Shown in pieces: positions 11,714 through 21,741 of a stretch of 64,000 bases of DNA. The stretch is taken from positions 1 to 64,000 of the forward strand of contig JABISZ010000024.1 in assembly GCA_018668255.1 (NCBI GenBank). The letters run 5' to 3'. The notes below the pieces were generated by a model. The model searched no databases. It was given only the letters and a program-made list of their open reading frames with translations, and was not told the origin of the DNA. Within the stretch, counting starts at the first letter, position 1; every line of letters begins with the position of its first letter. A program made the translations under genes and the position numbers. This DNA comes from Pseudomonadota bacterium (GTDB lineage: Bacteria; Pseudomonadota; Gammaproteobacteria; Ga0077536).

Positions 11714-12744
11714 GGGTTAGGTATCTCCTGTTGTACGCTGTCGATGTCTTTTAGAATTTCTCGAGTTAAAGTTACGTTGCAAGAAGCCAAATTATGCGCC
11801 AACTGCGACCTGTTAGTGACTCCTATAATAACGCTGGTTACGACCGGTTGCGATAAGAGCCATGCTATAGCCATTTGTGTCGGGTCTATTCCATGCTTTT
11901 TTGCAATAGATATGTATTTTTCCGCAGCTTTTAGTAAAGCTGGGCTTTTGAACACAGTGCCATGGTGATTTTGGTTGAGACGCGAACTGGAGAGGGCCGA
12001 TCCATTGAAATATTTTCCTGTAAGGATTCCTGAAGCTAAAGGAGAATGGGCGAAAAATGCAATGTCTTCTCGAGTAATTATTTCGCTCAAGCCCATCTCT
12101 AGGCTCCTATTTAGGAGGCTATAGGGGTTTTGAATTGCTAGGGTAGCATTTGATGTTTTCTTTTCCATCTTTTTTATAAATGTCATGGCTCCCCAAGCAG
12201 TTTCGTTACAGATACCGAATGATCTGATTTTTCCACTAGCCACTAGATCCATAAGAACATCAACAGTGTCTTCGATATCAAAAGCTAAATCCTTTTTTGG
12301 TACTTTAAAGCCTCTTACATTGAAAAAATTTGTTGCTCTATCAGGCCAATGCAGTTGGAATATATCAATATAATCCGTTCGAAGTCGTTTAAGGCTACCT
12401 TCCACTGCCGAGATTAGATTCACTCGGTTGTGCCTGGATTTCCCTGAGCGAATCCAGGGTACAAAAGCTGCGGGTCCAGATGCTTTCGTAGCGAGGGTGA
12501 TTTCGCTTCGGCCTCCTTTTTTTCTAAGCCATTTACCTATTAATGCTTCTGAACTTCCATATGTTGATTCTCTAATAGGGGTCGGGTACATTTCTGCCGT
12601 ATCAAAAAAACATATCCCGTTGGCTGAGGCATGGTCGAGTAGGTTTTGCATGTCACTATCGCTCTTCCCTGCAGATAAAGTCATACAGCCCAGACAAAGA
12701 CTGCTGACGCTAATATTACTTTTTCCGAGTTTATGTCTTTGCAT
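11704..12744 (-). CDS. aldo/keto reductase (Tas-like NADP(H)-dependent family)
   Basis: 346 aa; FFDTAEMYPTP, FQLHWPDR, C-terminal TSVIIGVTN motifs; overlaps purB start by 10 nt. Confidence 0.85.
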   Translation of the reverse strand: MQRHKLGKSNISVSSLCLGCMTLSAGKSDSDMQNLLDHASANGICFFDTAEMYPTPIRESTYGSSEALIGKWLRKKGGRSEITLATKASGPAAFVPWIRSGKSRHNRVNLISAVEGSLKRLRTDYIDIFQLHWPDRATNFFNVRGFKVPKKDLAFDIEDTVDVLMDLVASGKIRSFGICNETAWGAMTFIKKMEKKTSNATLAIQNPYSLLNRSLEMGLSEIITREDIAFFAHSPLASGILTGKYFNGSALSSSRLNQNHHGTVFKSPALLKAAEKYISIAKKHGIDPTQMAIAWLLSQPVVTSVIIGVTNRSQLAHNLASCNVTLTREILKDIDSVQQEIPNPCP

Positions 12745-12841
12745 AGTGGTAGACTTGACCTTACACAGTTCTCATTGTAGGTAAAATCAAAGTGACTTTC
12801 TTTATTAATTACTCCGTCTTTCTAATGGATAACCTGGGACT

Positions 12842-13453
12842 GTGAACAATAAAGAAGTTGCTGGACGTTTTAGAGGTTTCCTACCGGTGGTCGTTGACGT
12901 GGAAACGGCTGGATTTAATTCTGAAACGGATGCTTTATTAGAAATAGCGGCAGTTTTTCTTGATTTGGATGAAGTCAAGGGTTGGTATCCTTTCCACACC
13001 GTTTCCTGCCACATTAAGCCTTTTGCGGGCGCTAATTTGGAACAAAGTGCCTTAGAATTCAATAAGATAGATCCATTTCATCCATTTAGGATAGCCGTTG
13101 ATGAAAAAGAGGGTTTGTCGGAGTTATTTGAATACACCAATGGTCAGCTCGATCTCCATGAATGCACCCGAGCAATATTGGTAGGCCACAACCCTTCGTT
13201 TGATCTGAGTTTTATAAAGGCCGCAGCAGCAAGAACCCGTATGAAAAAATCGCCTTTTCACCACTTTAGCACCTTTGATACCGCTGCACTTGCAGGCTTG
13301 GCTTATGGACAGACAGTCCTTTCGAGGGCAGTAATGGCTTCGGGAAGTGAATGGGATAATGCGTCGGCTCACTCGGCCGTTTATGATGCTGAAAGAACAG
13401 CTGACCTGTTTTGTAAGATTGTTAACCTTTGGGATAGACGCAGTGAACTTTAG
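12842..13453 (+). CDS. rnt: ribonuclease T
   Basis: 203 aa, GTG start; DEDD exonuclease motifs VVDVETAGFN, GHNPSFDLSFI, AHSAVYDAERTADLF. Confidence 0.9.
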   Translation: MNNKEVAGRFRGFLPVVVDVETAGFNSETDALLEIAAVFLDLDEVKGWYPFHTVSCHIKPFAGANLEQSALEFNKIDPFHPFRIAVDEKEGLSELFEYTNGQLDLHECTRAILVGHNPSFDLSFIKAAAARTRMKKSPFHHFSTFDTAALAGLAYGQTVLSRAVMASGSEWDNASAHSAVYDAERTADLFCKIVNLWDRRSEL

Positions 13454-14748
13454 GAATTGCTTTCATAAAGTGAAGCAATTCTATTCAAGGATGAGTGATT
13501 AGAGTTACTCAGTTGGCTCAGCTCAACTATAAGGCGCCCTCCAACCCAGACGTGTGTAATTTGTCTTTGCTCAGTGCGATTAATTATTTGTTCAGTCAAG
13601 TTTCTGATGGGCTTGGTTCTGAAGTCACTCATGTCTATGGCTATCACGTCAGCTAATTTGTTCTTCTCTAGGCTACCTATAGTATCTTCCAAACCTAGCG
13701 CTTTTGCTCCTCCGTAAGTGGACATTTCTATAACTTTTGCATCTGTGTACGTAGTAGTTTTAGTAGATTCTGATTTCATGATTCTTGCAATGCCAGCTGT
13801 TTCTCGAAACAAATCAAAGTTGGAGTTTGTCGCCGAACTATCTGAGCCTAGTCCTACATTGTGACTAGCATGAATTAGTTTGCCAAGATTGGAAATTCCT
13901 TTGGGCTTGATCATGTCGCTGGCTTGGCAAACGACGGCTTGGGTTCCTGTGAGATTCATCATGTCGATTTCTCCCATGGATAAGCGCTCAGAACCTGTAA
14001 TCATCAGTTTGGGAGATAAGAGTTGTGCAGTTGCAAGTTCTTCAATAAGTCGGCAATCGTTTTTTTTGATCGCTGCGTCGCCGTTTGACAGATCGCTGGG
14101 TTCCAGAGATAGGTGGATTGCAAGATCGAGCTCTTGAGACAATCCTCTTAATCTAGCCACGCTTTCTTTGTTAGATAATATCGTCGCTTGTGCTCCAAAG
14201 CGACAGTGTATATGCGGGTGCATCCGATATCTATCATGAAGTTTCTCACTTTTGGAGAAATATTCATTAAGATTGGCTGCCCACACACTAGAATCATCGG
14301 CTATAAGGCTTGCAATAGCAGCTCTCACTCCCAATGCAATGCAGGATTCGGCCATAGCATCACCAAAAATACATATGTCTCCGAAGCACGTTGTTCCTGC
14401 AAGTAGCATCTCCGCACCTGCGACAAGAGTACTATCTCTAACAAGTTCATAGCTTGAATACCCTATTTCGTCTGCCCATCGGCGGTCACTGATTGATTTT
14501 TGATGCAAAAGACTATCGGCACCCCTTAAAAGAGCAGTCGATGCGTTCGCATTTGCATTCACTAAGCCGGGCATTAAAACATGCTCTCTGAGGTGGTATT
14601 CTTTAACATCCGGCGAGGAAGGAGCCCACTCTGTCGTGGGAATCAGGTTGCGAATCATTGAGTCCTCTATTACCAACGTATGATTTGCTAGGATTTCAGA
14701 GCTCGGTTTGACAGGAATAATCCAGCTGGCGTGTATCGCTTGAAGCAT
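13450..14748 (-). CDS. MtaD/TrzF-family amidohydrolase homologue with degenerate metal site
   Basis: 432 aa; VLMPGLVNANANASTALLRGAD, AGTTCFGD, LGSDSSATNSNFDLFRE align with 5-methylthioadenosine/S-adenosylhomocysteine deaminases, but HxH is NxN. Confidence 0.8.
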   Translation of the reverse strand: MLQAIHASWIIPVKPSSEILANHTLVIEDSMIRNLIPTTEWAPSSPDVKEYHLREHVLMPGLVNANANASTALLRGADSLLHQKSISDRRWADEIGYSSYELVRDSTLVAGAEMLLAGTTCFGDICIFGDAMAESCIALGVRAAIASLIADDSSVWAANLNEYFSKSEKLHDRYRMHPHIHCRFGAQATILSNKESVARLRGLSQELDLAIHLSLEPSDLSNGDAAIKKNDCRLIEELATAQLLSPKLMITGSERLSMGEIDMMNLTGTQAVVCQASDMIKPKGISNLGKLIHASHNVGLGSDSSATNSNFDLFRETAGIARIMKSESTKTTTYTDAKVIEMSTYGGAKALGLEDTIGSLEKNKLADVIAIDMSDFRTKPIRNLTEQIINRTEQRQITHVWVGGRLIVELSQLSNSNHSSLNRIASLYESNS

Positions 14749-14995
14749 AAAACAGTACTCGGAGTCCTAATTTGCTAACTAACTAAAATAGCATATCTGA
14801 TCGCTGATTTTTTTTCTCTGTAGTTTCCTAGTGCCTTCCGAGATTTAACATAATAATTTACAGATGGCTTTGGCTTAGATTTTTTTTCCTCAGAATGTCG
14901 TGTATTTATCATAAATTTCATGTCGCTTTATCATTCCTTTAAAATAGTCAATTAGGGTGCTTTTAAGACCGTTGTGTGTTAAGATGATATAGAAC

Positions 14996-15012
14996 AATAT
15001 TTAGTAAATATT
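14996..15012. promoter_or_regulatory. candidate operator upstream of gyrA: perfect inverted repeat AATATTTA-G-TAAATATT
   Basis: 8-bp arms with 1-nt centre, located 30 bp upstream of the gyrA ATG. Confidence 0.4.
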
Positions 15013-15041
15013 CCATATTAATCAATAGGTTGTTTTCTCCT

Positions 15042-17630
15042 ATGGTCGAAATAGAACGTCAGCAAAGTCGAGTCATAGAAGACGAAATGCGTCAGTCATA
15101 TATGGATTACGCCATGAGTGTAATCGTAGGACGAGCACTGCCCGATGCGAGAGATGGGCTCAAACCAGTGCATAGACGAGTTCTTTATGCAATGCAAGAG
15201 TCAAATAGTTTGTGGAACCGGCCCTACGTAAAATGCGCCAGAGTGGTGGGTGACGTGATGGGTAAATACCACCCGCATGGAGATAATGCGATTTATGACA
15301 CGCTAGTGAGGATGGCTCAGGATTTTTCTTTGCGCTACATGTTGGTAGATGGGCAAGGAAATTTTGGTTCTATCGATGGGGATTCCCCTGCCGCGATGAG
15401 ATATACCGAGTGTCGATTGGACAGGATCTCGAGTGACTTGCTAGCTGACATTGATATGGAAACTGTTGATTTCGCGCCTAACTACGACGGCAAAGAGCGT
15501 GAGCCTACAGTTCTTCCTTCTCGCATACCTAATCTGTTAGTTAATGGGTCTAGCGGAATTGCTGTAGGTATGGCCACTAACATTCCTCCTCATAACCTTA
15601 CTGAGGTGATTAATGCTTGTCTTGCTATAGTTGACAATCCTGAATTAGAAGATGGAGAGCTAATAGAGCTGATTCCGGGGCCGGATTTCCCTACAGCTGG
15701 GATTATCAATGGTTCGGCTGGCATTCGTGAAGCCTATCGGACAGGAAGAGGCCGTGTATCCGTTCGGGCTAAAGTACACATTGATGACTCAGAGCCTGAA
15801 AGTCCTGTGATTATAGTTTCCGAACTTCCCTATCAGGTCAACAAAGCAAGGTTAATAGAGAAAATTGCTGAGCTAGTTAAAGATAAGAAGCTTGAAGGCA
15901 TAAGGAGCGATGGCTTACGCGATGAAAGCGATAAGGATGGAATGCGCATTGTTATTGAGCTTAAGCGAGGAGAAAATGCTGAAGTTCTTTTGAATAACCT
16001 ATATAAGCAAACTCAGATGCAAACGGTTTTTGGTATAAACGTGGTGGCACTTGTGGATGGGCAGCCGCGGACACTGAGTTTGCGTGACCTGCTAGAGTGT
16101 TTTTTACGGCACCGGCGTGATGTGGTGACAAGACGGACATCTTTTCAGCTTCGTAAAGCCAGATCGAGAGCTCATTTGTTAGAGGGGTTGGCAGTCGCTC
16201 TGGCAAATATTGATCCTATTATTGCTTTGATAAAGTCGTCCCCGAGTCCAGCAGAGGCTAAGGAAAAATTGCTGAAAAACAGCTGGGATGCAGGGATGGT
16301 GTCTCAGATGCTAGCTGCGGCCAACGTGTCAGAGGCTAGACCGCTCGATTTATCCTCAGACGAAGGGATTCTGGGCGATAAGTATCGTTTATCTGAACGT
16401 CAAGCCAAAGAGATTTTAGAAATGCGCCTGCAGCGCTTGACCGCCCTTGAGCAAGATAAAATTGTCTCAGAATATGCTCAAGTTTTAGAACAGATTGCCG
16501 AACTGATAAAGATTTTGGAACTACCAGAACGGTTGATGCAAGTTATCCGAGAGGAGTTGGTGGAAATAAATTCTCAGTACGGTGATGCTAGACGGACTAA
16601 GATCACCGAGCATCAAGAGCATCTATCTTTAGAGGATTTGATTCCTCAAGAAGAAGTTGTTGTGACGCTTTCTCATGCCGGTTACGCGAAATCTCAATCA
16701 GTTGATGTTTACCGTGCGCAGCGTCGAGGAGGAAAAGGGAAGACAGCAACTACAACTAAAGATGAAGACTTTGTAGACAAGCTCTTTGTAGCAAATACTC
16801 ATGATCTTCTTCTATGCTTTAGCTCTCAGGGGAAAGTATATTGGTTGAAAGTGTATGAGGTTCCTCGAGCTGGGAGAACAGCCAGAGGGCGTCCTTTAGT
16901 CAACCTGTTGCCGCTGGTTGACTCCGAGCGTGTAACTGCTGTGCTGCCAATAAAAGAATTTACACCCGACCGATTTGTAGTGATGGCGACTTCAAGCGGT
17001 ATTGTGAAGAAAACTCCCTTGGCTAATTTTTCGAGACCGAGGCCTTCTGGAATTATCGCCGCTACCTTGTTGGAAGGTGAGCAATTGATAGGCGCGGTCC
17101 TGACCGATGGGCGGAGTGACGTTATGTTAGTAAGTTCTGGAGGGAAAGCGATTCGATTTGGAGAACAGGCGCTTCGACCAATGGGTAGAACAGCTCGAGG
17201 CGTTCGAGGCATCAGATTAAAAGATGGTCAAAATGTTATAGCGCTTATCCCTATTAGTGGTGAAGGGACTTTAGTGATAGCGACAGCCAATGGATACGGG
17301 AAACGTACTCTATATAGTGAGTTTCCGGTTAAGGGTAGAGGTGGACAAGGCGTGATAGCTATACAAGCAAACGATAGGAACGGAGAAGTTATAGGTGCCG
17401 GGTTGGCTAACGTTGGAGAGGACATAATGCTTATCACCGGAAAAGGTGTTCTAGTGAGGACCCCTGCAGCAGAAATTTCGGTGATTGGACGGAACACACA
17501 AGGACTCAGGTTGATAGCCTTAAAGGCTGGCGAGCAGCTTATCGGCTTAGAAACTATCCCTGAAATTATCGATATCGAGGACAATGCTACTTTAATCAGT
17601 TCACCTGAATCAGATGAAATTGTTAACTGA
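15042..17630 (+). CDS. gyrA: DNA gyrase subunit A
   Basis: [24 protein letters not shown] active Tyr, GyrA-box [11 protein letters not shown] 15042 preferred over TTG 15030. Confidence 0.98.
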   Translation: MVEIERQQSRVIEDEMRQSYMDYAMSVIVGRALPDARDGLKPVHRRVLYAMQESNSLWNRPYVKCARVVGDVMGKYHPHGDNAIYDTLVRMAQDFSLRYMLVDGQGNFGSIDGDSPAAMRYTECRLDRISSDLLADIDMETVDFAPNYDGKEREPTVLPSRIPNLLVNGSSGIAVGMATNIPPHNLTEVINACLAIVDNPELEDGELIELIPGPDFPTAGIINGSAGIREAYRTGRGRVSVRAKVHIDDSEPESPVIIVSELPYQVNKARLIEKIAELVKDKKLEGIRSDGLRDESDKDGMRIVIELKRGENAEVLLNNLYKQTQMQTVFGINVVALVDGQPRTLSLRDLLECFLRHRRDVVTRRTSFQLRKARSRAHLLEGLAVALANIDPIIALIKSSPSPAEAKEKLLKNSWDAGMVSQMLAAANVSEARPLDLSSDEGILGDKYRLSERQAKEILEMRLQRLTALEQDKIVSEYAQVLEQIAELIKILELPERLMQVIREELVEINSQYGDARRTKITEHQEHLSLEDLIPQEEVVVTLSHAGYAKSQSVDVYRAQRRGGKGKTATTTKDEDFVDKLFVANTHDLLLCFSSQGKVYWLKVYEVPRAGRTARGRPLVNLLPLVDSERVTAVLPIKEFTPDRFVVMATSSGIVKKTPLANFSRPRPSGIIAATLLEGEQLIGAVLTDGRSDVMLVSSGGKAIRFGEQALRPMGRTARGVRGIRLKDGQNVIALIPISGEGTLVIATANGYGKRTLYSEFPVKGRGGQGVIAIQANDRNGEVIGAGLANVGEDIMLITGKGVLVRTPAAEISVIGRNTQGLRLIALKAGEQLIGLETIPEIIDIEDNATLISSPESDEIVN

Positions 17631-17656
17631 CCTTTTAGACTGAGGAGTTATCAGCT

Positions 17657-18748
17657 ATGTCCTCGAATGATAAACTTTCTGATTTACGTGTAGCAATAGA
17701 TTCCTTAGACAATAATTTGCTAGAGCTTTTAAATAAACGAGCGAGTTTGACCGTCCAAGTTGGCGACGTGAAGCGTGAAACTTCAGATAATGTTGAATTC
17801 TATAGGCCTGATAGAGAAGCTAAAATTATACGTAGGCTTCTAAAGAGGAATTCTGGTCCTATGCCTCCGGAAGCTATAGCCGCTATCATGAGAGAGGTAA
17901 TATCAACCTGTTTGTCCTTAGAGCAAGTGTTGAAGATTGCCTATTTAGGTCCCAAAGGAACTTTTACTTATGCCGCAACTCATAAACACTTTGGAAGCTC
18001 TCCAGTATTAGAGGGAACTAACAGCATTTCTGAGGTTTTCCACCATGTAGAAAGCGGCTTAAGTGATTATGGGGTAGTGCCTATTGAAAATTCGGTAGGA
18101 GGGGCAGTTAATCAAACTTTAGATGCCTTGAAAAAGACATCTGCTGTTCTTTGTGGGGAGGTTCTTTTACCTGTGCATCATACTTTGCTTGGTATGGGTG
18201 ATAGTTTAGACGGAGTAAAGAAAATTTACGCTCATGATCAGGCTTTCCAGCAATGTCGGGTCTGGTTAGAATCGCATATGAAGGGTGTCGCAAAAATACC
18301 CGTAAGTAGTAATGCTGCAGCTGCGATGGCGGTAAAAGAATTTTTGGATCCGACCGCCGTAGCTATTGCAAGTCTCGAGGCTGGTGAAATCTACGGTTTA
18401 AAGACTTTAGCACGTCGGATAGAAGACGAAGCTTCAAATATGACTCGTTTTGCGGTGTTAGGAAGACAAGGTCCCGGTGTCACGGGAAATGATCGAACGT
18501 CCATAATGTTTGGAGCGCCGAACCAATCAGGTGCTCTCCATGCAGTCCTGGCAATATTGGCAGACCGGGAAATAAGTATGTCCCGGATTGAATCTCGTCC
18601 GTCTAAAAATGGAATATGGGATTATTTGTTCTTTGTCGACTTGCTTGGTCATGCTGATGACCCGAACATTAAAGAAGCATTGGGGCTGATAAAAAGCAGT
18701 GCAGGAGTATACAAATTACTTGGGAGTTATCCCTGTGGAGTCCTTTGA
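17657..18748 (+). CDS. pheA: bifunctional chorismate mutase/prephenate dehydratase (P-protein)
   Basis: 363 aa; N-terminal CM (LRVAIDSLDNNLLELLNKRASLT), PDT (AYLGPKGTFTYAA, VVPIENSVGGAV), C-terminal ACT (ESRPSKNGIWDYLFFVD). Confidence 0.97.
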   Translation: MSSNDKLSDLRVAIDSLDNNLLELLNKRASLTVQVGDVKRETSDNVEFYRPDREAKIIRRLLKRNSGPMPPEAIAAIMREVISTCLSLEQVLKIAYLGPKGTFTYAATHKHFGSSPVLEGTNSISEVFHHVESGLSDYGVVPIENSVGGAVNQTLDALKKTSAVLCGEVLLPVHHTLLGMGDSLDGVKKIYAHDQAFQQCRVWLESHMKGVAKIPVSSNAAAAMAVKEFLDPTAVAIASLEAGEIYGLKTLARRIEDEASNMTRFAVLGRQGPGVTGNDRTSIMFGAPNQSGALHAVLAILADREISMSRIESRPSKNGIWDYLFFVDLLGHADDPNIKEALGLIKSSAGVYKLLGSYPCGVL

Positions 18749-18771
18749 CCGATAAGGGCTAACGAAAAAGC

Positions 18772-19650
18772 ATGATAAAGAAATTAGTTATAATTGGAGT
18801 TGGCCTGATCGGTGGATCGTTAGGCTTAGCCTTACGCCGGACAGCGTGGGCTGAGAAGATAGTGGGGGTGGGGCGTAGCCGCGATAACTTGATTCGCGCA
18901 GTGAAGCTAGGTGCGATAGATTCGTTCGAACAGAGTGCGGCTAAGGCGTGTTCAGATGCCGATTTAGTAGTTATAGCCGCTTCTTTAAGCGAGTTTAGTT
19001 CAATATTGAGTTCTATTTCTGCGGCGTTGCCGGAGAGTTGTATTGTTACTGATGTGGGCAGTGTAAAAAGCTCTGTAATTAAAGAATCCGAATTACTCTT
19101 GGGGCAAAAGTTTCCGAATTTCGTCCCCGGACATCCGCTTGCGGGTACTGAAAAAAGTGGGGTGGCTTCGGCTTTTTCAACATTGTTTGAAGAGCATAAA
19201 ATCATTCTTACTCCTCTAAAAAGAACAAATGCTCATGCAATAGAGTTGGTGAGGGCTATGTGGTGCGCGGTTGGAGGGCGAGTGGCTAACATGGATCCAC
19301 AAGCTCATGATATTGCATTGGCAGCGACATCGCACTTGCCTCATATTCTTGCGTACAACTTAGTGGATACTGTTTTGCAACACCAAGAGTTAAAAGATAA
19401 TGTTTTAGAACTTTCAGCTGGAAGTTTTCGAGACATAACTAGAATCGCCTCGAGCAGCCCTGAAATGTGGGCTGATATCTCTTTGACAAATCAAAAAAAT
19501 CTTTTGGATGTCTGTCTTCAGTACGAAAAAGGCTTAGCCATTATTATGCGCGCATTAGAGTCACGAGACCGAAATGCCCTAGAGTCTATTTTCGGCAGGG
19601 CGAAAATTGCAAGAGACGAGTATTTTCTTGCCGAGGAAAAGGATGGATAG
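18772..19650 (+). CDS. tyrA: prephenate dehydrogenase
   Basis: 292 aa; VIIGVGLIGGSLGLALR Rossmann motif, VTDVGSVK, GHPLAGTEKSG. Confidence 0.95.
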   Translation: MIKKLVIIGVGLIGGSLGLALRRTAWAEKIVGVGRSRDNLIRAVKLGAIDSFEQSAAKACSDADLVVIAASLSEFSSILSSISAALPESCIVTDVGSVKSSVIKESELLLGQKFPNFVPGHPLAGTEKSGVASAFSTLFEEHKIILTPLKRTNAHAIELVRAMWCAVGGRVANMDPQAHDIALAATSHLPHILAYNLVDTVLQHQELKDNVLELSAGSFRDITRIASSSPEMWADISLTNQKNLLDVCLQYEKGLAIIMRALESRDRNALESIFGRAKIARDEYFLAEEKDG

Positions 19651-20944
19651 TGTTCTTCGCGTTTCTAATGGAGGGACTTTTACAGGGTCAATTCTTGTGC
19701 CGGGTGACAAGTCTATCTCACACCGCGCGATTATGTTGGGCGCCTTGTCGGATGGGTTGACTAGAGTAACTGGATGTCTTTTAAGCGAAGATGTCAGGTG
19801 TACGATTAATGCGTTTAGGGTACTAGGAGTGCAGGTAGATCTGAATACTAGTACCGACGAAGTGTTGGTGCATGGGGTTGGTCTGCATGGTTTGAAAAAC
19901 TCACCAGAATCTATCGTTGTAGGTAACTCAGGAACCTCAATGCGTCTCATGGCAGGAATATTTTCCGGGGCCGGCTTATCGATTTCTATGATTGGAGACA
20001 GCTCATTGTCCTCAAGACCAATGAAACGTATCTGCGAGCCACTTGCACAAATGGGTGCTAATGTGAAAACCAGTGGCGACGGGACAGCTCCGCTTTACAT
20101 TGGCGCAAACAACGGGTTAAAAGGAATAACGTATGCTATGCCGGTAGCGAGCGCTCAGGTTAAATCTTGTATCTTACTAGCAGGGTTATACGCTGATACT
20201 CCGACTAAAGTAATCGAGCGTATTCCAACGAGAGACCATACTGAGACCATGTTCGAGACCTTTGGTGTTAGTTTAGTTCTTGAAGCTGGCTCGATAACAC
20301 TATTGCCCACGCAAAAGCCTATTGCCTGTGATGTGGTTGTTCCAGCTGATATTTCCTCTGCAGCTTTTTTCTTGGTTGGTGGGGCGATAGGTTTAGATAG
20401 TCGTATCTCAATGAAAGGAGTAGGTGTCAATAAGACTCGATCGGGAATCATAAGAATTTTGGAAATGATGAATGCCAAGATTAGCTTAACGAATGTAAGA
20501 ATGCGTGGTGGTGAGAAAGTAGCTGATATTACAGTCGCTTCATCGGACCTGCATGGCGTAGACATCCCTTTAGATTGCGTTGCTGCGGCAATCGATGAAT
20601 TTCCAGCTATTTTTATTGCTGCTGCTTGCGCTAAAGGAGTAACTGTCTTAAGAGGTGCGACAGAGCTGAGACATAAAGAAAGTGATCGGATTGAGGTTAT
20701 GGCGTCTGGCCTTAGAACTCTTGGCGTTGATCTCGAGACCTATGAGGATGGAATAAAAATCGTCGGAGGATGTATCGGCTCGGGGACGGTAGATGCACAA
20801 GGTGACCATCGAGTAGCTATGGCTTTTTCTATTGCGGCATTAAAAGCATCCGGAAACATAGATATTTCTAATGCTGAAGGTATATCAACGTCTTTTCCCG
20901 AATTTGTATCTATAGCTAAATCTGTTGGCTTAAGAGTGGAATAA
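19643..20944 (+). CDS. aroA: 3-phosphoshikimate 1-carboxyvinyltransferase
   Basis: PGDKSISHRAIMLGAL, GNSGTSMRLM; ATG 19643 inside the tyrA end is preferred over the 19607 start. Confidence 0.97.
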   Translation: MDSVLRVSNGGTFTGSILVPGDKSISHRAIMLGALSDGLTRVTGCLLSEDVRCTINAFRVLGVQVDLNTSTDEVLVHGVGLHGLKNSPESIVVGNSGTSMRLMAGIFSGAGLSISMIGDSSLSSRPMKRICEPLAQMGANVKTSGDGTAPLYIGANNGLKGITYAMPVASAQVKSCILLAGLYADTPTKVIERIPTRDHTETMFETFGVSLVLEAGSITLLPTQKPIACDVVVPADISSAAFFLVGGAIGLDSRISMKGVGVNKTRSGIIRILEMMNAKISLTNVRMRGGEKVADITVASSDLHGVDIPLDCVAAAIDEFPAIFIAAACAKGVTVLRGATELRHKESDRIEVMASGLRTLGVDLETYEDGIKIVGGCIGSGTVDAQGDHRVAMAFSIAALKASGNIDISNAEGISTSFPEFVSIAKSVGLRVE

Positions 20945-20947
20945 AAT

Positions 20948-21634
20948 ATGTTGGATCCTGAAAAAATTCCAGTTATCACGATTGATGGCCCCAGCGGGAC
21001 TGGTAAAGGGACAATTTCATACTTACTGCGGAGTTGGTTAAATTGGCACCTCATAGATTCGGGAGCTTTTTATCGCGTTCTAGCTTTATCTATCTTGGAT
21101 GACGAGATAGATCTTCTAGATGAAAAAAAAATTGCTAGTTTGGCATCTGGACTCGCACTTGAATTTGTTGACTCTGGAATAGAGACAAAAATCTTATATC
21201 GAGGCGATGATTGCAGTAATGCTATTCGTTCTGAAGCCTGCGGGGTTGCAGCATCGAAAATCGCTGTCTATGAATCAGTAAGATCAGAGCTTTTATCTTG
21301 TCAACGGAATTTTGCAGTCTTGCCAGGACTAATTGCTGATGGGAGAGACATGGGTACTGTGGTGTTCCCAGCTGCAGACTTAAAGATATTTTTGACCGCG
21401 ACCTCTGAAGAGAGGGCATCCAGGCGTTATAAGCAGTTGATTAAAAAAGGAATAGATGCTAGTCTGCCGGCCCTTTTACGTGACATTAGAGAGCGGGATG
21501 AACGTGACATTAATCGCGCTCAATCCCCGTTAAAAGCTTCAGATGATGCTGTGTTAATAGACACCAGCAACCTCGGGATTGAAGAAGTTATGTTGAAAGT
21601 GAGACAGATTGTGAAAATTCGTGGTCTAGCTTAA
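20948..21634 (+). CDS. cmk: cytidylate kinase
   Basis: 228 aa; ITIDGPSGTGKGTISYLL P-loop, DGRDMGTVVFP. Confidence 0.96.
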   Translation: MLDPEKIPVITIDGPSGTGKGTISYLLRSWLNWHLIDSGAFYRVLALSILDDEIDLLDEKKIASLASGLALEFVDSGIETKILYRGDDCSNAIRSEACGVAASKIAVYESVRSELLSCQRNFAVLPGLIADGRDMGTVVFPAADLKIFLTATSEERASRRYKQLIKKGIDASLPALLRDIRERDERDINRAQSPLKASDDAVLIDTSNLGIEEVMLKVRQIVKIRGLA

Positions 21635-21741
21635 GCGCTAAGACTGTAATATTAACCAACCAATTGGGAGTGTGCGCACAAGAGCTAGTATGTTGTTGAA
21701 ACATGCGATATTAAGGGCTTGGGTGTGGACTAGAAACATAA

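Noticed and set aside
16826-17584. Minus-strand ORFs of 128 and 118 aa within gyrA
   Set aside because: Antisense to strongly conserved gyrA; Pro/Ser-rich shadow translations.
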